NCBI GenBank assembly: GCA_033439265.1
Contig: JAVTVX010000031.1
Coordinates: 19,450,001-19,514,000 of the forward strand
Length of the DNA: 64,000 bases
Reading direction: 5' to 3'
Source: Dillenia suffruticosa
Taxonomy: Eukaryota; Streptophyta; Magnoliopsida; Dilleniales; Dilleniaceae
Positions 20,544-34,052 of the stretch are shown here, piece by piece. The stretch's first letter is position 1. Each line of letters begins with the position of its first letter. The notes under the pieces are model-generated. The model searched no databases. It worked only from the letters and a program-made list of their open reading frames with translations, and had not been told where the DNA came from. Position numbers and translations under genes: made by a program.

Positions 20544-23500
20544 TCAAAGAAACCAAAAACTGTCACTCAGAAGGCGCATGGCTGCCCCCTCAGAGAACTT
20601 CCTTGCAAACAAGAAACAGGGAGCAGATGTAGAATTTAAACGGCACCATTCTGTCCGAAACTCGGTTTCATAGTATACATGAGATATACCCTGCTAGATT
20701 ATAAAAACCAGGATAGTTATAAGGAAACACAAATATAAATGGACCTATATATCATTATTTGATAATTGCCCAGGTCCAAGATTTAGGGAAATAATGAGAA
20801 CCAATCACCTTTATTCCTTCAATGTGTTGAGGACCTGCACTTGCATAGGTAAATGTAACAGGATGCCAAGATCTCCTCTGCATTTTTGTTGCAGATTGGT
20901 TCCATTCTGTGTAGGTCAATGTTCTCCGCTCAAGTTCACCTTCAACATTGCTCATCTGCGACAATAGATATTAATGGTTACTAAGTTTAACCATCTTGAG
21001 TGGGGCAAAGTACACAAGAAGCGGGGAAAAAGATTATGCTGCTGCATTTGTAATTATCATGATAATGAAGTCATTCCATGTTACACCTTTTTTCTGTTGG
21101 GTTCCCCCCTGGGGGGGCAATTGATTTGTTGCGGAAGAGCAAAGCATGCACAGTAGGATATCATGAATATCCTAATAACAGATTAATGGTAAATTATCCT
21201 CATGACTCTGTAAAGGAGCAGAATTGACCAAACATAGAGTCAACTCTTTAAGTCCCTAACAAGACGAAAATAAAAACCCAGCTAAACTAGATTAAAGTAC
21301 AACTTCACCAAAGTAAGAGTGGGTGAACATTTGAAAGCAAAAAACCAAACAACTTTAAACAGAGATTAAACCATTGCAATATGGAATATGGGCAGAACAA
21401 CACCAAAATTTCAACCTTGACATGGAAAGAAATTTCACCATTTCCAACATTCTGTGTTTCTCAAAACAAGTAAAAGAAATGCAGGAAGCAACATCTTACA
21501 GCAAGTAATGTCTGCACGTAATGTTCGTCTGAGATGCAATCATGCCGCTTCAGTTTCTGCAATGACATTTAATGATCGAATTAGATTTTAATCAACACTT
21601 AACTGGAAAGATTTCTCAATGTACCATAGAAAAGCAATCCAAGGAACATGATAGGAAGAGTAAAGGAAAGATCTGGAATGATTCCAACTTCGTTATTGGT
21701 CATTACAACAGATGTAACTGAATGCACACTCGTGGCCTCCATATAAGAACAATTCCTAAGCATTTCCTTTCATCTTCCTTTTGTCTATTGTTTTAGAGAA
21801 CATGACGCCCTACCCAAAGTTGCATCTGCAGAAGATTCATGACTTCCTCCAATCCACTCAATCAAAGTAGTGAAATAAACAAGGCCAAGCAATACCACAA
21901 GCTCTCCTCATGCGGTAGACCTCATTCATTGTTAGCTAACCTTGCCTTCCTACGGTACACTTTGGTTGATGTACCCTTGTGAATTTAGTCAAATGTCACG
22001 TTTATTACTTGGATTAAGCTCAAGCTCCCAAACTAAACATGGCCAGTCAGCTGCCAGCCAAACATAAAATCCAGAGTAGCTTCAGCAAAGTGGAGAAACA
22101 ACTGCACTTTTTGAATTCACAGAGGAGCTCATTTTACCGAGGTAAAGAGTATTTTCTGTTGCAAAAATGCCATGAGAAACACAAGAATCAACGATAGTTA
22201 TCCACCATGAAGATGGTCCAAATCCCAATCACGATGTCAAACCTAAACTCAAAGGCCCGATTTTCCTTTTGTAAATAGAAAAGAAAATTTCATGATACAC
22301 ATCCAGCCAGAGCACCATGAACAACCTAAAAGAAATGCATAGAATCCACAAAAAGACAGGACATCCTCCTGAATTCTAAAAGTTTATGAAGTGAAACTAA
22401 AATGAAGGGCTCACCCGGTGCACAAAATGCTCCCTGACTTAGTGCGGGAGTAGGGGGAGGGTAGGTGTATATATACACAGCCTTCCCCTTGCATTTTTTT
22501 TCTTTTTTTTTTACAAAGAGACTATCTCCACGCCTAAAACTAAAATGAAGGGATTTAAACAAAATATCCACAAAAGTAGCTAAGGTCTCTCAAAACACTT
22601 AAAACTTCTTAAATTTCTCTCCCACCATAACAAGCCAAAATATAGTTAGGGGAATTAAACTAGGAATCCTCCTCTTTGTTATACTACATCCCACCCACTC
22701 CAAACCCAAAAATTGTAATGATTTTCTTTTCTTTTCCAAAATCGCCTTCAGTCCCGATACCACTACAAAATAGATCACAATGCATATAAGACACAGAAGC
22801 TGTCAAATTTCTGTCACAGAAAAACATTGTGTTCCCCACAAATAATATGTGCTTGATCTCCACTCCTGTCATCTGCCATAAAACTCTCAATCCTCCAACC
22901 CACTGAAGCTCTAGTACTATTTTTCTCAAAGGCCCAATTTAAATTATTGATTAGAAAAGGCAGAGATAGACAACGTGAATAGCTTCAGAATATGGGAAAG
23001 AATTTCGCTAGTAATAAACAGAGTTCAGAAGATCTTCTAACAAAATAAAAAGTTTCAAGGAAAATAACTTCAAGGAGCATTAGCCACTTTTTGCGAGGTA
23101 AGCTACATAAATAAACAGAACATAGAAGGTTGGGTAAAGATCACTTACCAAATTTTGCTTCATCAATCTGATATCAACTGCTGATAGCCGCTGCAACATT
23201 ATAACATATCAACCATCTAGGAGAGCTGCAATTCTTATAAACTGTAAGATATTTATAATGTCTGCTATTTTTTTACCCTCTTCTAAAGTTAAAGCTATCT
23301 CAACATGAAAGAGCCTTTTGTGCAACACTCTTGAGATGACAAGCTCAATGTCATTGGTTCAAGTTGAACCACGGTCAAACTGACCTTTACAAAACTCTGT
23401 TTAAGAACTACATGCCTAGGCAGTGAAGAAACAATTTAAGGGAATTAAGATTTCTCATACGTACCTTGCAGACTTTTTTGAAGACCGGGAAAATAACCTC

Positions 23501-26500
23501 ATCATCAACAATGACTTCTGCATGTTTCCGAATTAGGGTGACCCACTGAAATTATCATTGTAGTAGTATTCAGAGTTTTTATAAGGAATGTCGATTTACA
23601 AGAAAATTGCATAATGTTACCTCCACATATTCATTGTTGACAGAAAGAGCAACAGTGACAATCAAAATCAAAACAAAAGCGGTGATGCAAATAAGAAATA
23701 ATAAAATGAGAGAAAAAAAGAGAGATGATAAAACATAAAGACATTCAGTATTATCAAGACATTAGAAGTAAAGACATTCATACATTTCTTGCAGAAAATC
23801 CATCATTTCAATAGGTAAAATTCTTATGGTAACAATCATCAGCTAATGGAAACTTTATGTTCATGCTATTGCATAATCTAAACAAGACATTGTCTATATT
23901 TAAGAAGATAGATAACCTGGGACCCCTTTCGCCAATTTTCCTTTGGTATAACAGGTGACATCTTCGGGTTATAGCGTTTCTCTTTGGCATCAAGGAAGCT
24001 GTAAGAAAAAGCGAAGAACGAGTACTGTGATTATTAAAGCTAAATTTAATTTCTTATTATCAATAACCCTCCATGAAAGAATCCAGATTCCTGATATACC
24101 TGTCCACAAAACTCCTTGGAGAAGCCATCACGTAGTTGTATATGTAGCTAAAGTTGTACAAAGGAACACAGCTGCAAGATAAACAGCATCAAAAAACAAA
24201 ATATTTAGCTCAGGATGTAATATACAACTACACGTCTGGCAATACATATTGCACAACTCAGAACATATTTATTTATAGTTTTTGCAGCCAATCTACCTAT
24301 CTCAACTGTGTCAATGGAGTCGATATCAACCAGCAAGATACACTAATGCAACAATTACTAGAATTATTAGCAAATCTCATAAGTCATTTACCTTAAATAT
24401 CTCCCCCAAAAAAAATACAAAAAAAGAGCTCTATTGGGCTATATTAGAATGCCATAATGTAGATAAAATCAGATAACAAAAAAAATGTAATCCAACCATG
24501 TGTCTAATATGACCTCTTGAATATGAAGATCAAATGGGTCAGTAAGTTGGAAGTTGAAATCCCAGCCAGAATTTCATTAATTTTGCAAACGTAGAAATTG
24601 CTGCAAAATATTCCAAAGTCATTCTGGGACAGAGTGCATTTGCTTCTTTAAAATAAAAGAGGGAGAAAATATATATGTTTCAATAGTAAAGGGCCTGGAA
24701 AATCAGGGCAATCAGAACCAGGCAAGAGAACTGGATTTCAACACCACAAGTTTCTGTATTCAGAATTAATTGCCTGGATCCTCCATTTTGTATTCCATTC
24801 AGTCAAGAAGCAGCCTTGCTTTATACACACACACATACATATAGAGAGAAAGAGAGAGAAAGGGAGGAGAGAGGAGGCTGCTTGAGGATAACTTGTGAAA
24901 GAGGAGGGAGAATGGAAGACAGAGATTCCATAATGTACATGAAATCTTTTGGGCAATGCGCAAATTCACCCCAGTTCTCATCACTGGATGGGCAAAAAAG
25001 GTAATGAATGAACTGCAGAACTCAGAAATTAGACTAAAAAAGTTAAAGAGGGGGAGAAGATTCCATCTTCTAGGGCTTTTAGTGACCAATAATAAGGTGG
25101 GTTGTTATTAGCTGGTTTGCATTCAGAGGATGTATTATCATTCTCTTAAAAATTATTCCATATCTGCCCTCATAATGAATTTCCTCTTCTATAGAAAAAA
25201 AAAAAAATATATATATATATATATAAACCCTAAACAAGAGTAAATTAATTATTTTGAGATTTCAAAATGAACCTGTCTGAGAGAAGAATAAATCGCTGGT
25301 TTGCAGGATCCTCAAGAGCCACTTCAAGTAGCAACCTCTCGGCCTCAATCATACTTGATTCTCCCCATTCTACCTAAAATCAACAATACAAACGACAACA
25401 ATAACAAATAAATCATCAAAACTACCAACTAATAAAAATTGCAAAAAATATCTACATTGAACAAGATAAAATCTTCAATAACACAATCTATCAAAGCAAC
25501 AACTTGATTCACAAACCATCAATTCTTATTTTCAATGAGATAAGATTGTATTTTATACTTCTTTGCAGGCTCATGCCTCCGGAGTTTATAAAGATTATAT
25601 CTTGGAAGAGTTGATGAGGGATTGGAGAGCAGTTCTCCATTAGTTTTGTATCATTCTTTTTCTGTCACCGAGGGTTTCTCATCTTTGGGGTTTTTATACA
25701 TTCTTTAATACATCTAAAACAATTGCTTTTTCTATTAAAAAACAATTAGATTCACGAAAATCAAAGGAAAAACCTAGAAAAGCCAAAAAAAAAAAAAAAA
25801 AAAAAGAGCAAATTTTTTTAACAAAACTACCCATTAATGAATCTGGCAATAAAAAACCCCTAGTCCCAAATAAAGTACATGCTGTAATAACATGCAATTA
25901 AATAGCAAGAACCATATTAGCAACAACTCGGATTGACAAACATATACCATATCAAACAAAAACCTATGAAAACCAGAAATTTCAAATTTAGAGCTAAAGA
26001 TCATACCTTTATACTATTGCTCAACTGATGACCATAAAAGAAAGAAGACCTACATGTTGATTCATCAAACACAAAACCAGGCTCCGAGTGAATATATATC
26101 GAGAAATTAGCTGAATCCGCATTCTGCAATCTCCAAATACCAAATATCACCACAAATAAAAAAATTAAAAAAAAAAAATTGAGAGCGAGGAAGAGAGGAA
26201 TTAGCTGAATCCATTTTCTGCAATCCCCAAATACCACATATCACCCAAAAAAAAAGTGAATTAGAGAGAGAAATTAGCTGAATCTGCATTCTGTAAACTC
26301 CTAATTCCAAATATCAGAAAGTTTCAAATCAAAATCTCAGAGAGAGGGAAGTAAAAATACAGAGATAAATTAGCTGATTTTGCATTATTCAAACGACAAA
26401 TTCAAAATATCACAAACAATTTCGGAATCTCTACGCCAAGTTCAATTACAGACACAGGGGGAGAGAGAGACAGAGCAGCTAAATCTGCAATCTCCAAATC

Positions 26501-26534
26501 CCCAGCATTTCAAAGTAATCGAACCCAAATCAAA

Positions 26535-26573
<39 letters not shown>

Positions 26574-26856
26574 CAACCTCGAAGAAGCTACCCCAGAGAA
26601 AATCAAGAGGGAGGTTGCGACGAACAAGAAACAAAAACGCTATCTTGGGAGGACCTTCGAAGTCTTGAACCAAAGGGCGAGATCTACGAGACCGAGAAGG
26701 CACAATCGACGAACCACCCAAAGTCTCTTGAGCATAATGAAGTCTGTAAAGCGCATAAACACAGAGACCAATCGTCACCAAAATCACCAGCTTCAATCCA
26801 AACAAGAAGGCTATTCTCAATGTCAGCAATTGCGCTTGCTGTGTCTTCTTCGTCAT
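20544..26856 (-). CDS. GT14 (core-2/I-branching type, DUF266) glycosyltransferase
   Basis: Ten exons, in transcript order 26578-26856, 26007-26123, 25273-25373, 24100-24171, 23917-23998, 23465-23545, 23149-23190, 21500-21556, 20809-20955, 20544-20690; 1125 nt, 374 aa, frame kept throughout. A type II membrane anchor (about residues 14-36) suggests the Golgi, with the catalytic part in the lumen. Family segments in order: PPKIAFLFLVRRNLPLDFLW (69-88), FSIYIHSEPGFVFDE, VEWGESSMIEAERLLLEVAL, FILLSDSCVPLYNF, YVMASPRSFVDSF, RYNPKMSPVIPKENWRKGSQW, DDEVIFPVFKK, CISDEHYVQTLLA, ERRTLTYTEWNQS, EFRTEWC, PCFLFARKFS. Plant GT14 members are linked to arabinogalactan and wall glycans; the exact sugar transfer is unknown here. 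Introns total about 5.2 kb. Intron 1 carries five copies of its own 3' splice region. Two GA runs flank exon 1. Confidence 0.95.
26101..26515 (-). repeat. Five-fold repeat of the exon 2 splice-acceptor region in GT14 intron 1
   Basis: Five diverged ~50-bp units on the minus strand each read GATATTTGG...GGAGATTGCAG then AATGCGGATTCAGCTAATTT or a variant. The real acceptor borders exon 2 at 26123. Units with a surviving AG end near 26217, 26290 and 26484; a unit near 26361-26412 has lost it. Each surviving unit is a potential alternative 3' splice site upstream of the true one. Confidence 0.8.
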
Positions 26857-26898
26857 AGCTCCTGTAAATTTTGTAGAAAGAGAAATTTCAGAATTTGA

Positions 26899-26900
<2 letters not shown>

Positions 26901-26939
<39 letters not shown>
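26901..26939 (+). repeat. (GA)n in the GT14 5' leader
   Basis: About 19 GA units 45 to 83 bp upstream of the GT14 start codon (read as CT on the transcript strand). A second run at 26540-26569 starts just inside intron 1, right after the exon 1 donor. Confidence 0.85.
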
Positions 26940-26941
<2 letters not shown>

Positions 26942-27199
26942 CACAAATACATTGAATTTGAGAGAAGCGTTTAAAGCAAATTCATTTCCAGGAAAAAAAA
27001 AATCTGAAAATCCTCCTCCGTTGTTCTGTATTTACTTTGCTTTTTCAGTAGAGAGAGAGAGAGAGTTGTATTTGTATTTTGCGTGATTAGAGGCAAAAGG
27101 AGAAGGAAATGAAATCCCTGGGAAAGGTTTTTGATTTCTAGGAGTTTCCCTGTGAAGTCATTCCGTGTGAAAGTGAAATCCACATTTGGCATTTCCCTG

Positions 27200-29190
27200 C
27201 CGAAATCGAATACCGCTTGAGTTGAATGATTTAAAAAAACAAAAAAAAAAAGGTAAATACCAAAATGGCAAATTTAATTAAAATTAGTATATATTTTCTC
27301 TAATTTCTTATTTTTAAAATAATTATAGAAAATTATGTTAAATCATATAATCTTTTATTACGTAATAAGATTTATATAAAATTGTAGAATTAAATAAAAT
27401 TTAATTAGATACAGAGTAATTGATACTATTTTCGGTCTCGAGTTTAAATCTATTTGTGTATCAAAAAAATAGAATTAAATAAAAAGTAAATTTATTTCTT
27501 TTTAATTATATTCAGTAAATCAGAAAGCATACAATTGATTTGAATTTTATTACTTAAAATAACTGCATAATGTTGGATTTCAATAATAAAATCGTTATGT
27601 AATAGAAATTATTAAAAGAAATTACGGAAAATCCCCAAATTCTAATTGAGCTTATTTTGAAATTACTTTTTTTTTGTTTTTCTAATTTATAATTTGTCAT
27701 TTTTTATAGGAATAAAATTGAATTCTATATTTTTTGTCACATTCAAGCAATAAAAATCAAAATTCCCCACAATTTTAATAAAATTTAATTGATTCAAATC
27801 TTACCCTTAATAAATTTTTTCATTCCTACATTCTTTAAATTTCTCAAAAATCATTTCACACCAATCGAGATTATTATATCTTAAACAGATTAAATATTCT
27901 CAATTTTTATTTATTATTTAATCCTGAAATGACTTTCAAGATTATTCTAATTTTGAGATTAAAATGAATAATATTATGCGTCACAAACCCATGATAAACA
28001 TTTAATCTGAAAAATATTTTAACTAAAAAATAATTTTAAAATATATATATATGGGCAAAACAATAAACCCTAGTTGAAACCCCATTTAATTTCCAGGAAA
28101 TATAATTTAAGTCACACCCCATTATAAAAATTTCAAGATATCAAAATTTTTGTAATCTTGTTTCCAATTATATGCAAAAAGATAAAAATCATAATTACTG
28201 TCCTGCACAACATAGAAGTAGTGAAATTCTCTGTTCCGTTAGTTTTAAGAATTGTCAACCAGTGTGATCTACCGACCTTGTACTTATATTATAATATACT
28301 TTGGAATTGACAATAATAATTTATCCAAAGAATTTCACACAACTTGTGGGTACAAATGGACCACAGAGACTTAATCAGATTTGGTTTTAAGCCGCCCAAT
28401 GATTTTGAATTTAATAATTGTTTGATTTGGGTTTGAATTCATTAATTTATATATTTGACTCCTAAGGTGGAGGACAAAATTGCATCGAGATCTCATTATA
28501 TAAGTTAAGATATGCTATACCACTTTATATATATATATATATAAGTTTTATTCAATAATTATATCGACTCTGACTAAATCTGGTACAATCTGAATTGGGC
28601 CTTTAAACGATAAAACTTTTTTAATACCTATTTTTTTCATATACAAAACTCAATTTAAAACTTTATTTAAGAAAAATCAGTATTTAGTTACTTAAAAAAA
28701 ATGGTCACGACTCAAATTTAATATTTCAAGATGATAAACGCAATATAAAGTATAATTTAAGATATGTCGCACCGCCACCCAGGTGAATATAACATATTTT
28801 GTAATTTTAGATCTTAAATTCAAATATAATTAATAAAAATGATTATAAAAAGCATACGCAAAATATCCTTATTATCTAGGCATTTATGATTATATGATAT
28901 TTTAATAAAATTGCAGTAATGGATTAATAAAAAAAAATTATTATGACTCAAATTAAATATTTTATGATGGAGGTAAAGTTTTGATAATTATTGTCAATGA
29001 GTATAACGGGGTTAGTTAACGACATGCGACATTGTTAGGATTGATACATTCATTTCTATGAGGTCTCATTCTAATAGATTTTTGTCCCTTAGGTTGCAAG
29101 ACAAATAAAAATTTTTGAGATAATTGCTTCTCAAATATAAATATTAATACAGCTGCACGTAACCAAACTTTATAACTTACCTCCACGATT
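27200..29190. other. AT-rich intergenic DNA, no gene
   Basis: No coding frame of substance. A worn family B SINE-like repeat lies at about 28545-28700. The rest is AT-rich sequence without recognisable ends. Confidence 0.5.
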
Positions 29191-29194
29191 AGAA

Positions 29195-30187
29195 AAATAT
29201 ATCATATTTTAATATCTACAAACATGATATTTTAATTTTTGAAGATATTAATGGTAAATTAGAATTATGGAGTATCAAGTTAGAATCGAGAGGATTTAAA
29301 TTAAGCAAGTTGAAAGCTGAATACATGATATATAGGTTTAGTAGTAATCATTAAGATGATAAATAAATGATTAGATTAGAAAAAAAATGTATAAAAAAAT
29401 GAACGCTTTAGATATGTTGATTCCATCATTCAAAATGATATTAATATAAATAGAAATATGAATTATAGGATTCAAGCGGGTTGGATGAAATAGAAAATGA
29501 TATATGGAGTTTTTTGTGATTGTACGATACCTGTTAAAGGAAAAGTTCTATAAAATAGTAGTAAAACTTACATTATTATATAACACTAAATGTTGGACCA
29601 TTGAATAACAATAAAAACAAAAAATGACTGTGTGAATGTGTGACAAAATTAAAAGAGACATAATTAGAAATGAGAAAATTTGTAATAAATTAAGAATTCA
29701 TTCAATTGTGGATAAAATACGAAAATGTCAGATGATTTAGATATGTGTAACGAAAATTCAATAACACATCGGTTAGGATGACAAAAAGCTTAAATATATG
29801 AGTTTTAATAAAACGTAATGGTGAACCATTGAAAATTTGAATGTAAGTTATCCGTAAATATATAATAATTAAGAATTTAGATAAAAAAGATGACTTTTGA
29901 TAAAAATAAAAGACGTAGGAGAATCCGCACGAATGAAATCAATACTCTTTTTTTTTCTTCTCTATGTTTATCTTTTAAATAGTCAACTCTAATTATTGGG
30001 ATTAAATTTCATATTGCTGTTATTGTTATTATAATAATATTCAATAATAACTAAAGCAAAATAATCATAATATATATATATATATATATATTAAAAAAAG
30101 TAAGATTTCCATATATAAAAGGATGTAAACTTGCCATTATCTAAATAATTTAGGACAACCTTTTCCCCAAAAGTTTTTTATTTGCCA
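29195..30187 (+). mobile_element. Tandem unit 1: decayed RTE-type LINE 3' end plus tail
   Basis: The broken translation follows the C-terminal half of plant RTE reverse transcriptases: a LESRGFKLSKLKAEYM segment (canonically SKTEYM), GIQAGWM-like, later IRNE and LRWFGHV-like pieces, and a NEWR-like end, with many stops. A TTATTGTTATTATAATAATA tail follows. The whole stretch is repeated immediately to the right at 30188-31175. Confidence 0.65.
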
Positions 30188-31175
30188 TTATCATATTTTA
30201 ATATCTATAAACATGATATTTTATTTTTTTAAGGTATTAATACTAAATTAGACTTATAGAATGTTATGCTAAAATCTAAAGAATTTAGATTGAACAGATC
30301 GAAAATTATGTACACGAAATGTATATTTATCGGCAATCATTAGGATGATAAATAAATTATTAGATTAAAAGAAAAGGATATACAAAAAAATAAATGTTTT
30401 GGATATCTTAGTTCCATTATTCAAAATGATATTAATATAGATGAAAATATAAATTATAGAATTCAAGCGGATTGGATGAAATAGAGACGGGTATCCAGAG
30501 TTTTTTACGATCGCACGATGCATTGCATTTGAAGGAAAATTTCTATAGAATAGTAGTAAAACATACACTATTGTATAGTACCGAGTGTTAGGCCGTTAAA
30601 TAATAACAAGAATAGAAAATTGTTGTAATATAAATGAAAATATTTAAATAGATGTGTAACAAAATTAGAAAAAATAAAATTAGAAAAGACAAAATTCGTA
30701 ATAAGTTGAAAATTTATTCAATTGTGGATAAAATACGAAAATGTCATTTGAAGTGGTTTGGGCATATATAATGAAAACCTAATGACATATAGGTTAGGAG
30801 GATAAAAAACTTAAATATATGAGATTTAGTAAAATATAATTGTGGATTATTGAAAACTTGGATACAATTTATACGTAAAGATATAATAGTTAAGAATGTA
30901 AATGAAAAGATAATTTTGGATAAAAATGAAAAGCGTAAGAGAATACATACAAATTAAACCAACGCTTTTTTTTTATATTCCTTATATTTGTTTATCAAAT
31001 AATCGATTTCAATTATTATGATTAAAATTTAAATTGTTATGGTTGTTATCGTAATAATATTAAATAATAACTAAAGCAAAATAATCATAATATATATATT
31101 AAAAAAAGTAAGGATGTAAAGTTGCCATAATCTTAATAATTTAAGACAACCTTTTCCCCATAAATTTTTATTTGG
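30188..31175 (+). mobile_element. Tandem unit 2: decayed RTE-type LINE 3' end plus tail
   Basis: Aligns along its full length with 29195-30187, from ATCATATTTTAATATCTA at the start to CAACCTTTTCCCCA at the end. It includes DINIDENINYRIQADWMK, the canonical tract preceding the RT tail, with different stops and indels from unit 1. Both copies are dead. Confidence 0.65.
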
Positions 31176-32247
31176 CAAACACTGTTTTACATCCCTAAAA
31201 ACCCTTAGAAGGAGGCTGCCTGCCTAAGATTGGGAAAGGAAAAAAAATGAGAGCCGCTCCTCTAGATAAGACCCTTACGGACTCCAAATATGAGTGATGG
31301 AAGCCAAAGAAAGGAGGCTGCATGATGAATAAATCAAAATCAACTCCTTGAACTCATGTTGCAAAGAAAATTTGCAGCCATCCCTTCATAATTGACAAAG
31401 AAGTACCAGCAATGCTTATGCAAATTGAGATTTTGATCTTTAAACCCTATTTTGGTAGTTACATGATGGGAGTTTGTACATTTTAACTCCCAACTCTACC
31501 CATTTCGGTGCGGAATCTGAAATTATAATATGAAATGTATGTTATACTTTACCCTTAATATAAATTTTTTAGTTTTGCGCTCATTTAACATGTGCACTCA
31601 TCTACTAGATTTTAGTTTGACTTAGGAATTTGTATAATTCTCATGTATGGTTCTTAGTTCTGTCTTCCTGTTCTTGTTCATTTCCTAGTCCTGGATGTCT
31701 CATTGTGCAAGTCAATATTGGAGCTCCCTTGGCCATGGCAGATGGGTATTATTTGTATACTACTAGTATCAAGCACATATTTGGAATTCCATGCCTCCAT
31801 GTTTTCTGCTTGGAAAATACTTAAAAGAGTACAGAATATAAAATGCAAACCACCAAACCTTTCAAGCTCTCGAATTTTCCAAGCAAACATAGGCTATCCA
31901 GGAACAAGACTAGACCACATAGGCTTTCTAGTTTTGGTTAATGAAATAATTGTTTGATTTTCTACAAAATTTACAGTATATGAGCCAATTGTAACTTGGT
32001 CCCTCAGATTGCAAAATTGTCATTTTAGTTGCATAGAATAATTTTCAAACCTCCCAATAGTACACTGAAGAAGATTATTGATGAAAGAATCAAAATCAGC
32101 CTCTTCCTTCCATGTACAGGACTAATAAAATCTGCTGCCATCTCTTCATACTTCACAAAGCAGCACCAACAATGTTTATGGAGAGAATGATATTAGCCTC
32201 ATTGAATTGACCAGTAAATCTGCACCCATCTCCAATGGACATTTGGA
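31176..32247. other. Region downstream of the LeuRS relic with a worn direct repeat
   Basis: 31325-31435 and 32075-32195 are diverged copies of one another (GCCATCCCTTCATAATTGAC against GCCATCTCTTCATACTTCAC, then ACAAAG.AG.ACCA.CAATG). No recognised gene. The second copy adjoins the LeuRS relic, so these may be fragments of its former 3' region. Confidence 0.5.
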
Positions 32248-34009
32248 CTATCGGCAACCAACTTTGACCTTCTGAGCTTCCAAGATAATGTTCAAGATCT
32301 TACCCGGGACATAGATTCTCTGTTGATGTTTTTCCCATCCAAAAATCTTGAAGAGTTTTTCATCTAGTGAGGCCAACTTAACAGCATCCTGCTCTGTGCA
32401 TGCTGCTTCTACTTAGATGGCACCACGTCCTCGTTTGCCAAGACAGTACCAAGTGCAGGGCACCAGTTTACCGGTACTTCGGCCTAAAAAAATGAATCAC
32501 AATTGAATGCTCTTAACAATAACGCAAATGGGATCATCAAGGACTGAAACATTACTAGACCTGATATGTCAGTCCTCTCTTCAACAGCTGAAGAAATATC
32601 CATTGAGTCCACTTATAATATTCTGGTTCTGTTGTAGAAATTTCACGATCCCAATCATATGAGAAGCCTAATGACTTAAGCTGTAAAAGAAGCAAACAGA
32701 CCGAATAAGAACACAACTAACAGGCAAAAGTACAATAGAACACAACTACAGAAATGGCCAAGTATAATTTAAACTGAATCACAATCGGAGACAACATTCC
32801 ATTCAACCCTCAAGTGGACATGCCGCAAACAATGATCATAGTTTACTATTTAAAGCAGGTGTAAGCATGGAAAGGCAATTGAAAATCAAAGTGAAAATCC
32901 CATAAGTTTGAAGGGTAGGCACTAAGAATGAATTCTTCACCTAATTAACACAAGAAAGAGACTTTAGAAGACCTGGGAGCGAAAATGGTCGATGTTTCCT
33001 CTAGTCGTGATTTTCAGGTGGGTTCCTGTCTGTTAAACACATTCCACAATTAAAATGACTACCAAAATGAAAACTAACCAAAAAAAAAATGCACCCATAG
33101 GATGCAAAACATTATACCCCTGCATTCTTTTCAATCTAGCAAGAATATCAGTGGCCGTGTATCCCAGTGAATGACCAACATGCAGACCAGCTCCACGCAA
33201 CCAAGAAAAAAAAGGAGAAAAAGTATGTGTGTAAATGAGACAGAAAGAGAGAGAGCGAGAGTAACCGAGACAAAGAAACCCAATTTAAAACAAGCCAAAT
33301 TGACATATACAAACAAACGCTCAAAGGAAAGGAACATATTTTATGGGATTAATATAAGGTTTCTGTCATTGGCAAGTTATACAACATGGAAATTTCTACT
33401 TGCACTTTCAGAATAAGCCGAAATGTAAGTCCTGAACGCCTTCAACACACAAATAACCTAATTTATGTAAATCATCCACAAATAACAAAGTGAAGAAAAA
33501 GTAAAACTTTTTGCAGCTCAACCCCCCTTCCACTCTCTATCTCTCCGGCAAGCGCCTACCTTAAACAGCTAAATTCAATTGCTCAAATCCTAGCATGGCT
33601 GGAACAATGCAATAGAAATAATAATAATAACCCAGTTATCCCACCAGTGGGGAAGAGAGAGGAAGAGACAGAGTGATTGGGCTTACAATTGTAAAATCAA
33701 GATCATGCATTTAATGAATTTTCATAAAATAGAAAAGCGCCCAGTAAAACTTCGATTGCTTAAATCCTAGCATAGTTTATCCTAAAAATTTACAACAACC
33801 CATTTATCCATCAGGTCCCAAAAGATGAGGGAAAGAGAGGTTAGGCTTAGAATTGTAAACTCAAGACAATGCAAGGAATGAATTATTATAAAGTAGAAAA
33901 AAAAAAACCCAATAAAAATCCAAACTTTAATAGTACGGTTATAATTTTAATTTCTTAAATCCTAGCACAGTTTATAAAATAACAACAACCCATCTTTTGT
34001 GACAAAAGA

Positions 34010-34052
<43 letters not shown>

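Noticed and set aside
31630-31957. Overlapping short frames on both strands
   Set aside because: No motif, no splice structure and no conserved partner.
33131-33337. Minus-strand 68-codon frame over the LeuRS HxGH region
   Set aside because: Wrong frame; the LeuRS frame is read from the exon with HVGH.
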